A stretch of 64,000 bases of DNA from assembly GCF_021513135.1 (NCBI RefSeq), contig NZ_CP090980.1, positions 930,001 through 994,000 of the forward strand, in the 5' to 3' direction. Made by a program: the position numbers and the translations under genes. Below are positions 37,793 to 46,027 of this stretch, piece after piece. Positions within the stretch are counted from its first letter, which is position 1. Every line of letters starts with the position of its first letter. The stretch comes from Vibrio sp. SS-MA-C1-2 (lineage in GTDB: Bacteria; Pseudomonadota; Gammaproteobacteria; Enterobacterales; Vibrionaceae). The notes under the pieces are model-generated. The model was given only the letters and a program-made list of their open reading frames with translations. It searched no databases and was not told the origin of the DNA.

Positions 37793-39307
37793 ATGTCTAT
37801 TTCAAGAAGAAAATTATTAACAGCAGGAACCTCAATTGTTGCTTTAACAGCGTGTAGTAAAGCAATGAGTGATGATGCTGATGTTGTGGCTAAAAATAAT
37901 ATTGAATCCTCTTTTTATATCAATGTGCTCGATTATGGTGCTAAAGGTGATGGATTTAATGATGACACCGACGCATTTCGTGCTGCATTTGAGGTTGCTA
38001 AAAAGAATAAAAAAGCCGTCTTTGTACCCAGAACGACAGAGTATTACCTTGTTGGTGATGTTGAATTACCACGTGGGGTTGCACTCTTTTCTGATAGTCG
38101 AGAGAGAATCTATCAGCCATATAAAACTGATCATGTTCGAGGCTCTAGTGCCATTGTTTATCATCGTGACTATAAGCGTGGAATTTCATTTGCCGGTGGA
38201 AGTACGGTTTCTAAACTAAATTTCTATGGTGTTAATCGCAGCTATAATGGTGTCTCAAGTAAAACGGAAGTTAGAGGGATGGTTTTTATTGACTGTTCGA
38301 TGATTGGCCATAAAGTCGGTTGGGGCGCTGGATACTTCATTGGCAATTCAAGATTTGTCCGCTGCCATGCAACGATGAATACAACAGGCATGGGAGGAAT
38401 GGTTGATTGCAAAGTACTACAAGCTGAAATTAATGCAAACAAAGGAACCGGGATTTCATTAAGTAAAGGTCATAATGCAAATAATTTTGTAGATTGTCGC
38501 GTTGAGTGGAATGAAGGGGCAAACTATAAGTTTTATAAAAATGGCACCAATACCATTGTTGGTGGTATGTCAGACAGTGCTGGCCTTCAAGGTATCTCAG
38601 TGATTGGTGCTGAAGTGCTAGCAACAGGGTTTACTATTTATCGTCCAGGAAGAAGAAGCCAAGGTTCTATTCAGTCCGCTCATGTTAGTGTCTCTGACGA
38701 CAGTAAGTTAATTATGGATGGTTGTCGATTCCGTATGGGAGCGAACGATAATGGTAGTGGTATCACTCGTCCAGATTATACTTTTACCAGTGAGAGCTAT
38801 AAAGAAATTACAGGTCTTTTACAGGTGATTGGTGGGGATGCAAGTAACTCTGCGGTGAAGTCTGTTATCCATAATAAAAAATTGTTTAATAACTCAAATA
38901 TTCAAATTATGAATCTTGCTGGTATGAACAACCTTGTCACCTTTGGTGAAGAGAAAGAGGATGAAGGGTTACGCTTTATTGACCGCTCAGGTGTGAAGCT
39001 GAAAGCGACGAGTTCAAGAAACATTGATCATTTAGATTTAAAAACAGAGCTGCCTCAACTTCCTGTTAAAGTTCAGATTGATGTTGTGAATTCAAAAGGA
39101 GAATTTCACAGTGCTCAATATCTTTACCTATTAGATAATAGTGGGGACATACCTAAAATGCGTAAACAGCAGATGTTATACCAAACAACAAATATGGATA
39201 CGCTATTTGGTGCAGAGTTCGTTGAAAATAGTGGAAAAGTGAGATTGAGTCTAAAGAATAAATCAAAACGAAATGCAAATATGACCGTGATGATCTCGCA
39301 TGTATAA
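37793..39307 (+). CDS. Tat-exported beta-helix lipoprotein (pectate-lyase-3 fold), paralogue A
   Basis: A 504-residue protein of a three-member local family. The N-terminus has the twin-arginine motif SRRKLL (R5, R6) and lipobox LTAC (C21), so it should be Tat-exported and lipidated. Residues from about 44 match the start of a right-handed beta-helix domain of the pectate_lyase_3/glycosyl hydrolase 28-like type: NVLDYGAKGDG, NDDTDAFRAAF, AVFVPRTTEYYLVGDVELP. The repeats of short beta-turns (GMVFIDCSM, FVDCRVEWNEGANY) extend to about 330. A smaller C-terminal domain follows. Context suggests a lyase or modifier of the EPS; catalytic residues cannot be assigned. Confidence 0.78.
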   Translation: MSISRRKLLTAGTSIVALTACSKAMSDDADVVAKNNIESSFYINVLDYGAKGDGFNDDTDAFRAAFEVAKKNKKAVFVPRTTEYYLVGDVELPRGVALFSDSRERIYQPYKTDHVRGSSAIVYHRDYKRGISFAGGSTVSKLNFYGVNRSYNGVSSKTEVRGMVFIDCSMIGHKVGWGAGYFIGNSRFVRCHATMNTTGMGGMVDCKVLQAEINANKGTGISLSKGHNANNFVDCRVEWNEGANYKFYKNGTNTIVGGMSDSAGLQGISVIGAEVLATGFTIYRPGRRSQGSIQSAHVSVSDDSKLIMDGCRFRMGANDNGSGITRPDYTFTSESYKEITGLLQVIGGDASNSAVKSVIHNKKLFNNSNIQIMNLAGMNNLVTFGEEKEDEGLRFIDRSGVKLKATSSRNIDHLDLKTELPQLPVKVQIDVVNSKGEFHSAQYLYLLDNSGDIPKMRKQQMLYQTTNMDTLFGAEFVENSGKVRLSLKNKSKRNANMTVMISHV

Positions 39308-39409
39308 ATTGAACGCTTTTACTTTTAGGTACTTAACGGCAGCTTTATAATTGTCTGATTTCTTACTAAATAGAATTCACTTAGCTAATGACTTTTAGTC
39401 CATTTCATT

Positions 39410-39537
39410 TATACCCTTCATATTTGAAGTCGCTAGGTTGTTGGCTACGTTCATTCGCCCCAGTCATATAGTACATCTATACTCATGGGGCCTCACTCAC
39501 TTGCCGCCTACTAGCAACTCCAATTATTTTGAGTATA
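39410..39537 (-). repeat. ERIC-like repeat, full length (first of tandem pair)
   Basis: It runs from TATACCCTTCATATTTGAAG to TATTTTGAGTATA. The right end shares its TA bases with the left end of the next copy. Confidence 0.88.
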
Positions 39538-39657
39538 TACCCTTCATACTTGAAGTCGCTAGGTTGTTGGCTACGTTCGTTCGCCCCAGTAATATAGTAC
39601 TCATGGGGCCTCTCTTCTTGTCGTCTACTAATAACAACTCCAATTATTTTTGGTATG
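39536..39657 (-). repeat. ERIC-like repeat (second of tandem pair)
   Basis: It begins TATACCCTTCATACTTGAAG inside the end of the previous copy and ends TATTTTTGGTATG. The centre is slightly shortened (AATATAGTACTCATGGGG). Confidence 0.85.
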
Positions 39658-39737
39658 TATATGTAGTAGCTATACTAATGAAATTCGATTGTAATTATGC
39701 ATTTGTTTGAATTTAGCCAGAATAAAAATGTTCACTC

Positions 39738-39770
39738 GTACTTTTCATACTTAAAGCGGCTAAATGGTTA
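39738..39770 (-). repeat. ERIC-like end remnant
   Basis: ACTTTTCATACTTAAAGCGG, then CTAAATGGTTAG, resembles only the left terminus of the repeat. Apart from this, the tandem pair and the terminator at 39872, the 39308-39940 spacer shows no gene. Confidence 0.35.
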
Positions 39771-39871
39771 GATGAATTCAACTTCTCCACTATTGGGTAA
39801 TCAAATACTGATGATGACTCTCATCCTGATTAAGAGTGATGGTAATTATGTGAGACTCTCTTAAATAAGCA

Positions 39872-39904
39872 AAAAAAGGGGAGTCAAAATGACTCCCCTT
39901 TTTT
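39872..39904. terminator. Bidirectional terminator
   Basis: A stem of AAGGGGAGTCA with TGACTCCCCTT and a 3-base loop, flanked by A6 and T6 runs. It can stop the minus-strand gene that ends at 39941 and any plus-strand transcript. Confidence 0.85.
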
Positions 39905-39940
39905 CTTATTTCTTAATTTTTATCGCTTAATTGATGCAGA

Positions 39941-40437
39941 TTAATGAACCGCTTCTACCCAATAATTATCGTTTAATTTCATCTTGTTTGCCTTTTCTTC
40001 ATCGAATAAAGGCAAATAAAGATCGATATAAGCGACATAGCGTGTTGGAACTTGGATGAGTAAATAGTTGTCAATATGATGCCTCCACCAGTGATTAATA
40101 CCACCATAAGGGAGGAAAAAATACCGTAGTCTAAACCCATTTCAGTATTTATACCGCTTTTTACTGCCAATTTTCTCTGCTTATAAAGTTCTTCTTGCTC
40201 AGGCGTAAAATGAAAAACGATATAGTTATTATGTCGAGAAAAGGGAGAGGATGATTTAAAAATTAATTGATGTTCCCCTGGTTGTAATTCAGGTGCTAGC
40301 GCTTGCACAAATTCAGTGGTAAAGAGTGCCAATTGTGCTTGATTTTGATAATAATTATAAACTTTTAATGCTTTATAGCCCAAATAAGAGGAGCAAAGCA
40401 AGCAGGCTAAAATAATGATTTTAGTTCGTTTTAACAT
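39941..40437 (-). pseudogene. Frameshifted gene for a membrane-anchored hypothetical protein
   Basis: The uninterrupted frame from 40437 gives 152 residues ending at 39979, but its last 45 or so residues look artificial. If one T is added to the T6 run (plus-strand A6, 40116-40121), the reading continues in the other frame. The tail then contains YGGINHWWRHH, YLLIQVPTRYVAYIDLYLP and finally NYWVEAVH, with stop at 39941. The whole protein would be 165 residues: one N-terminal membrane helix (about 7-22) and a soluble domain rich in aromatic residues. I do not recognise the family. The gene is either truly broken, phase-variable at the homopolymer, or wrongly sequenced there. Confidence 0.65.
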
Positions 40438-40524
40438 AACTTTGGTGCTTTTTAACCGATGTGAATAAGGTTGTTTATACCTTTTTTGTTTGAAGTCACG
40501 AATAGGGAGTCTCTGTTCGCTCTA

Positions 40525-40611
40525 TTTATCCCCTCATACTTGCAGCTGCTAGGTTGTTGGCTACGCTCATTCACTTACCGCCTACTAGCAACTCAAATTA
40601 TTTTAGGTATA
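40525..40611 (-). repeat. ERIC-like repeat, short form (87 bp)
   Basis: It runs from TTATCCCCTCATACTTGCAG to TATTTTAGGTATA; the interior jumps from GCTCATTC to ACTTACCGCC, lacking the central stem. A further left-end fragment (TATACCTTTTTTGTTTGAAG) lies at 40476-40500. Confidence 0.78.
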
Positions 40612-40672
40612 TCACTGTAAATGATAAGAGAGATCTTAATCCGTGATTAATGATCTCAATTCAGATTAAATC

Positions 40673-41542
40673 TTACTTCTTATTCATCTTTAATACGTAC
40701 TTCATGAATATTTTACAAGTTAAGTAAAATTGTGCACCATTTCTGCAAGAGAAGAGCGTTTTAATAAACAAGCTAATAGGGAAGCTTTGGTCTGGACGAC
40801 AATAATTTAAGAGGCTGAGTCGGATGATATCTGTCTCTTGTTTATTCAGACTGAATTTCTCTTGGAAAATATCAAAAGCCTTATTAATTCTTACCGAGTT
40901 GAGTGAAATTCTATCTGCATCGTGAGACATATCTTGGGTATACGAGTAACTGCCATCATTTATCGCATTACCATACTGTTTGATCATTCGATACCAGACA
41001 TCAAAATCTTGCCATGCCGGAAGGTTAGGATCGAAACCATTAATTTTCTTAAATTTACTGACTTCAGAAAATAATTGATTACCAACATGATTCCAAGTTT
41101 TTATATCTTCAAAGCTAACATTTGATTTACGTTCAAAGCCTTTAAGTGTCTCATCTCTAATAACATTAAAGTTAGAAAATACACCTGCAAACTGAGTGTG
41201 ATTATCAACCAGTTGTTGGTATTTATTAACGAAATGAGAGATTCGATTAGATTCAAAGTAATCATCATCATCTAATCCAGTAATATAAGTGCCCGTCGAA
41301 TGGTTAATCGCAATATTGCGTGAATAACAAGCCCCCATACGCTCTTCATTATAGAAATAGAGGACATTGTCATAATCAGCAATGTATTCTTGTATTGCTT
41401 GGGATACATCTTTATCTGATTTGTCATCTACGACAATAATCTCAATAGATGGGTAATCTTGGGCTAAAACAGAGTTGACGGCTCGTTTGAAGAAATCTAA
41501 TCGATTTAGCGTTGTTATATAAACAGTGACTTTTTTAGACAT
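40673..41542 (-). CDS. Family 2 glycosyltransferase
   Basis: A 289-residue GT-A transferase beginning MSKKVTVYITTLNRLDFFKRA. It continues with VLAQDYPSIEIIVVDDKSD, MGACYSRNIAINHSTG and the metal-binding YITGLDDDDYF. I take the ATG at 41542; an upstream in-frame TTG would add 8 residues without clear signal. It is the only convincing EPS transferase on the minus strand, next to the frameshifted gene, and is separated from both neighbours by non-coding DNA. Confidence 0.82.
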   Translation of the reverse strand: MSKKVTVYITTLNRLDFFKRAVNSVLAQDYPSIEIIVVDDKSDKDVSQAIQEYIADYDNVLYFYNEERMGACYSRNIAINHSTGTYITGLDDDDYFESNRISHFVNKYQQLVDNHTQFAGVFSNFNVIRDETLKGFERKSNVSFEDIKTWNHVGNQLFSEVSKFKKINGFDPNLPAWQDFDVWYRMIKQYGNAINDGSYSYTQDMSHDADRISLNSVRINKAFDIFQEKFSLNKQETDIIRLSLLNYCRPDQSFPISLFIKTLFSCRNGAQFYLTCKIFMKYVLKMNKK

Positions 41543-41566
41543 TTTTATAGATTGCTCGAAATTCAA

Positions 41567-42364
41567 ATGGTGTATTAAAAACGGGTTAACAAATTATAGG
41601 GTAAATTTCTATATTTTCTTGAATCGAGCATAAATAAGTGCGTACTTTATTCTGATTTTGTGAATTTTTGGTTTTTCTTTGGTTGGATTAGGGGGATTTT
41701 TATGGGTGAATCATAATCTGAGTAATAAAAACAAATTTAACACAGCTCTGTATTTAAAATGTTTTCATTAGGATTGGGTTTTTTCATTAAATTGTATTTG
41801 ATTTGTTTTTGTTTTCAATTTTCATGTGGTTTCACCCGTGTTTTTTGAGCTGGATGTTATTTATTTTCCTGTTTTTTGATCTTGTTATTTTTGTTTTTGT
41901 TTGCCAGGTAAAAACAAGTTGGATACGGATTTTGCCTGTTTTATTTTAAGTTGTACTTTGTTTTTCTAATTATTTTAGTGTATTTGATTTGTTTTTATTT
42001 CTGTATTCTATTTTGTTTTTTATTTTTTAATTAACTGATTTTTATCTATTAATTTATGGTTTGTTGTGTTTTTTAGATCCTGTTTAAATATTGTAGTAAA
42101 ACGTTTCGACTTTGATCTTGACATGAATATAACAATGTTAACTAAAATAATTTTATAATTTTAAATATTGAAAACCCCTAAAGATGGAATGACACTTATA
42201 AAATTATAGGTATTGTTTTTGTTTTTTTTAGTGGGTAATATCGAAATATAATATTTCATAATTGGTATGTATTTAATAACAGGTGTTTTAGGTTCTATTT
42301 TTTAATGGGAATATAAGAATTCATATAAACCTTAACACCTCCACATTTAAAATGGAGTGTTTCT
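41567..42364. other. 800-bp T-rich non-coding region
   Basis: From about 41660 to 42080 the plus strand is strikingly rich in T and G with few As or Cs (many GTTTTT and TTTTTG runs). It has no ORF, ERIC copy or obvious hairpin. It precedes beta-helix paralogue B and must contain its promoter. Confidence 0.5.
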
Positions 42365-43915
42365 ATGAGTTACACCAGAAGAAAGTTTTTAACCCATACT
42401 GGCACATTACTCGCTGCAGGTGGTGCCGTTACTACATCTGTTCCTGCTTTTGCTAATCATACAAATCGAACCGCGACAGGGTCGTTATCAACAGCAAAAG
42501 AAAATAGCGTTAATGTTTTAGATTATGGTGCTCGTGGAGATGGTGAGCATGATGATACAGAAGCATTTAGACATGCTTTTGCCGCGGCGAATAGCAATGG
42601 TCATGCTGTCTTTGTTCCCAGAACCTCAGAATATTATCTAGTCGGTAATGTTGAGTTACCAGAGGGTGTGACGCTCTTTTCTGATAGCCGAAAGCGGATC
42701 TATCGTCCTAACAGTGTTGATGATATGAGGGGATCTAGTGCAATTGTTTTTAATCAAAGTGATTCACGAGGCATCTCTTTTTCGGGTAGTAGTCTGGTTT
42801 CTAACCTTAACTTTTATGGTGTTGACCGTAGTTATGATGGGGTCTCAGACAAACATGAAGTGACAGGAATGGTCTTTATCGATTGTTCAATGATCGAGCA
42901 TCATTGGGGGTGGGGAGCTGATTATTCAATATGTAATTCACGTTTTGTTCGTTGTCATGCAACCATGAACAATGCCGGTGTTGGTGGTCTTGTGGATAGT
43001 AAGTTCCTGCAAGGTGAAATAAATGACAACCAAGGCAATGGTATCTATCTGCGTAAAGGTCATAATGCGAATAATTTTGTCGATTGTCAGGTTGTCAGAA
43101 ATACCAAAGCTAACTATAAGTTTGTTGGCAGTGGTAATAATACGATTGTTGGCGGTATGTCAGACAACGCCGGAGAGCAAGGTCTGCTTGTTGAAGATGC
43201 CGAGCTATTAACCACGGGCTTCACCCTTTATCGTTCAGGGCGAATAAGTAGTGGTACGAATCGTTCAGCGCACGTGTCAGTTTCTGGTGCTAGTCGATTG
43301 GTCATGAATGGCAGTCGTTTCCGTACGGGAAGTGACAGCAGTTATAACAATATTCGTCCTGCTTATCTTTTTGCTAATGATAAAGGTGAGGAAGTGACTC
43401 ATGTTTTTCAGGTTATTGGTGGTGATGCTACAGATAGCTTTATTCGTGATGTTTTTGATGATGAGAGTTTATTTAAAAACTCAAAAATCCAGATTGTTAA
43501 TGTTGCCGGTTTAGATGATGTCGTGACGTTTGGTGCGAATAAAACGAGTCGAGGGACTACTTATATTGCGAAAGACCAACAATACTTGAGCAGAGCACAA
43601 ACGATGTTTGTAGATGTTATTGATGCACCTGTAATTGAACCGGACCAAGTTAATCAACCACTCAAAGTAAAGCTTAATCTTATCGATGATAATGGAGAAA
43701 CGCATGCGGCTGAGCTTATCTTCCTAGCTGTCACTGGTTACTCTAGCTCAGTATATATAAGAAGCAATACGCTATATGAAACAAAAGAGGGCTTAGTCGA
43801 TAATTTGAATCCATATATTGATAACGTCAATGAATATGGAACAGAATTTACCTTAAATCTAACGAATAGTTTAGGTAATCAAATTGACTGTTCTGCCCTT
43901 GTTTGCGAAGCATAA
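42365..43915 (+). CDS. Tat-exported beta-helix protein (pectate-lyase-3 fold), paralogue B
   Basis: A 516-residue paralogue of the proteins at 37793 and 44045. The twin-arginine motif is TRRKFL (R5, R6). Unlike the other two it has no lipobox and shows a signal-peptidase-I site at PAFA-N (about residue 30), so the mature form should be soluble in the periplasm or released. The beta-helix domain starts NVLDYGARGDG with HDDTEAFRHAF, then AVFVPRTSEYYLVGNVELP and FVDCQVVRNTKANYKF. The C-terminal domain includes LYETKEGLVDNL, which is also found in paralogue C. Predicted role: cleavage or remodelling of the uronate-containing EPS (inference). Confidence 0.78.
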   Translation: MSYTRRKFLTHTGTLLAAGGAVTTSVPAFANHTNRTATGSLSTAKENSVNVLDYGARGDGEHDDTEAFRHAFAAANSNGHAVFVPRTSEYYLVGNVELPEGVTLFSDSRKRIYRPNSVDDMRGSSAIVFNQSDSRGISFSGSSLVSNLNFYGVDRSYDGVSDKHEVTGMVFIDCSMIEHHWGWGADYSICNSRFVRCHATMNNAGVGGLVDSKFLQGEINDNQGNGIYLRKGHNANNFVDCQVVRNTKANYKFVGSGNNTIVGGMSDNAGEQGLLVEDAELLTTGFTLYRSGRISSGTNRSAHVSVSGASRLVMNGSRFRTGSDSSYNNIRPAYLFANDKGEEVTHVFQVIGGDATDSFIRDVFDDESLFKNSKIQIVNVAGLDDVVTFGANKTSRGTTYIAKDQQYLSRAQTMFVDVIDAPVIEPDQVNQPLKVKLNLIDDNGETHAAELIFLAVTGYSSSVYIRSNTLYETKEGLVDNLNPYIDNVNEYGTEFTLNLTNSLGNQIDCSALVCEA

Positions 43916-43989
43916 CGTTAATTATTAATCGTGATTCAGAAAAAGAAAAGGCGCATAAAAGAATAAATAAAGATTATGCACCGTAACGA

Positions 43990-44022
43990 ACTGTGACTTT
44001 AAGCTACTTAAATCGTCACAGT
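43990..44022. repeat. Inverted repeat just before paralogue C
   Basis: ACTGTGAC and GTCACAGT are 17 bp apart, with an inner TTAAG/CTTAA pair. It ends 22 bp before the start codon. The half-sites resemble CRP half-sites, but the spacing is wrong for CRP. It may be a leader hairpin. Confidence 0.4.
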
Positions 44023-44044
44023 CATACGTTAAAAAGGATATATA

Positions 44045-45679
44045 ATGGCTTATACAAGAAGAAAGTTCTCAACGTTAATTGCAGCTGGCGTAGCTGCGAG
44101 TGCTTTAGCAGGCTGTAACAGTGGTAGTGGTTCGTCTGGAAATGGTTTTACCCCTGACCCCAACGAAGATACCGACTTGCCAGACCCTATTCCACCTAAG
44201 CCAGATCCAAAACCAGACCCAGATCCAAAGCCAGATCCAGAGCCTATACCTCCTACACCAGATAAGGATCCGGTTGAGATTGCAAGTGTCAATGTATTGG
44301 ACTTTGGCGCTAAAGGTGATGGAAGAAACGATGATACTAGTGCCTTTAGGAATGCTTTTGCGGCTGCAGTGAAAAGTTCACAAGCTGTTTTTGTTCCACG
44401 CACAAACGCTTACTATTTAGTTGGTGATGTTGAGTTACCATATGGGGTAAGCCTTTACTCTAATAGCCGTAAAAGAGTTTACTATCCTGATTCCCTAGAA
44501 AAAATGAAAGGGAGTGGGACGATTGCCTACCATAGCAGTTATTCAAGAGGGATCTCATTCGCTGGTGGTAGCCGAGTCTCTAGGCTCAATTTTTATGGCC
44601 ACAAAAGTTACAACGGTATTTCAAATCAAGATCAAATTTCAGACATGGTCTTTATCGATTGCTCGATGGCGGCGCATAAGATAGGTTGGGCGACTGCCAA
44701 TGCATTAGTTAACTCTCGATTAGTGAGGTGTCATGCATCTTGTAACTCTATCGGCATTGGTGGATTAATTAACAGCCAAGTGATCCATGGTGAAATTAAC
44801 TCTAACCGGGGTACTGGGATCTCTCAAAATTCGGGACATGATAATAACAGTTTTGTTGACTGCCGTGTTGAATGGAATGATGGAGCAAACTATCGTTTTC
44901 AACAATGCTTCAATAATTCCATCGTGGGAGGAATGTCAGACAGTGCAGGGAAACAAGGCATTTCAGTGATTGATGCAGAAATCCTCGCGAATGGGTTTAC
45001 CAGTTATCGTCCAGGTAATAAAATTAAAGATAGCTCTGCTGAATCCTCTCATATTAATGTTTCAGGCTCGAGCAATTTAGTGATGAATGGTTGTCGTTTT
45101 CGTTATGGCCGTAATGACTATGGTGATGGTCATTATCGTCCAAACTATCTATTCTCAAATGGTGAGAGTAATAAGATTGATGGTCTACTTCAGATTATCG
45201 GTGGGGATGCGACTAACTCATACGGCATGAATGCTTATCATAATAGCCCGATATTTAGAGAGTCTAATGTTGAGATAATGCATCTCGCTGGAATTAATAA
45301 TTTAGTGACAAGTGATAATTACCGTGAGAGTAATAGCGCTAACTATGTCGCTAAACAATCGACTTGGTTGAACCGTCGAGCAAGCAGTCAACGTGTAGAT
45401 TTTGACTTAACTCAGTTCTCGACGTTTTCTGACTTGACTAAACCAATAAAATTAAAAGTTAATTTAAAAAGTGATGATGGGGTATCTCATGCTGCGGAAG
45501 TGATTTTCCCTAATTTAGATAATAACCAACAAAGCTACACTGTATATGAAACAAAAGAAGGTTTAGTTGATGCTTTGGGGTTGCACCTTGATAAGCGTTT
45601 TAATAATCAACTTTCTTTAACCACCTTTAATCAACTTGAACAGTCTGCTCAATGTTCTTTTTCTCTACACCAAGTTTAA
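44045..45679 (+). CDS. Tat-exported beta-helix lipoprotein (pectate-lyase-3 fold), paralogue C
   Basis: A 544-residue third paralogue. The Tat motif is TRRKFS (R5, R6) and the lipobox LAGC (C24). A flexible linker of about 50 residues built from P-D-P-K-P repeats (about 35-85) holds the catalytic-type domain away from the membrane. Then come NVLDFGAKGDG, NDDTSAFRNAF, AVFVPRTNAYYLVGDVELP and beta-helix turns such as FVDCRVEWNDGANY. It is closest to paralogue A in the helix and to B in the tail (VYETKEGLVDAL). A strong hairpin follows the stop. Confidence 0.78.
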   Translation: MAYTRRKFSTLIAAGVAASALAGCNSGSGSSGNGFTPDPNEDTDLPDPIPPKPDPKPDPDPKPDPEPIPPTPDKDPVEIASVNVLDFGAKGDGRNDDTSAFRNAFAAAVKSSQAVFVPRTNAYYLVGDVELPYGVSLYSNSRKRVYYPDSLEKMKGSGTIAYHSSYSRGISFAGGSRVSRLNFYGHKSYNGISNQDQISDMVFIDCSMAAHKIGWATANALVNSRLVRCHASCNSIGIGGLINSQVIHGEINSNRGTGISQNSGHDNNSFVDCRVEWNDGANYRFQQCFNNSIVGGMSDSAGKQGISVIDAEILANGFTSYRPGNKIKDSSAESSHINVSGSSNLVMNGCRFRYGRNDYGDGHYRPNYLFSNGESNKIDGLLQIIGGDATNSYGMNAYHNSPIFRESNVEIMHLAGINNLVTSDNYRESNSANYVAKQSTWLNRRASSQRVDFDLTQFSTFSDLTKPIKLKVNLKSDDGVSHAAEVIFPNLDNNQQSYTVYETKEGLVDALGLHLDKRFNNQLSLTTFNQLEQSAQCSFSLHQV

Positions 45680-45693
45680 AGTACATTTGTGTT

Positions 45694-45729
45694 TGCTGCG
45701 TCTGTTGACTCATTTGTCAACACGCAGCA
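45694..45729 (+). terminator. Hairpin after paralogue C
   Basis: TGCTGCGT and TGTTGAC pair with GTCAACA and CGCAGCA, with a 2-base bulge and a TCATTT loop. There is no T run. The rest of 45680-46027 is AT-rich and holds only an ORF without an SD, so it should contain the promoter of the next gene. Confidence 0.5.
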
Positions 45730-46027
45730 AGTTCAATATTCCCTCTTATTTTTATCGTTAGTCAGTTTTCAAGAGAAAATGAGATTAATTAGAATAAATT
45801 TTAAATTAAATGATTTTATTTTTTCATACCATTTTTTAATTTTTACCGTTAGCTTGTATCATTGCTTATCGCTAATCTATTGTTTAATAAGCTATATTGA
45901 TTGCCTATCCCATAGTGATTATTTTTACATCCCATCAATAGTGAAACTTTAGATCCCATTTATGACAAGTAGTATAAAAAAAAAGCACCGTATCTTTTTT
46001 ATTCACGTCAGCAAATGAGTAACACAA

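Noticed and set aside
39438-39710. A 90-codon plus-strand ORF
   Set aside because: It lies almost wholly inside two tandem ERIC-like repeats, and the same peptide pattern repeats only because the DNA repeats. It has no ribosome-binding site.
43990-44022. CRP site before paralogue C
   Set aside because: The TGTGA and TCACA halves are too far apart (about 19 bp instead of 6). Kept only as an inverted repeat.
44050-44403. A 117-codon minus-strand ORF rich in Gly and Ser
   Set aside because: It is the complement of the P-D-P-K linker region of paralogue C; the repeat composition keeps the frame open.
45689-45952. An 87-codon ORF after beta-helix paralogue C
   Set aside because: It runs through a hairpin and AT-rich DNA, has no SD, and the hydrophobic residues follow from T-rich codons.
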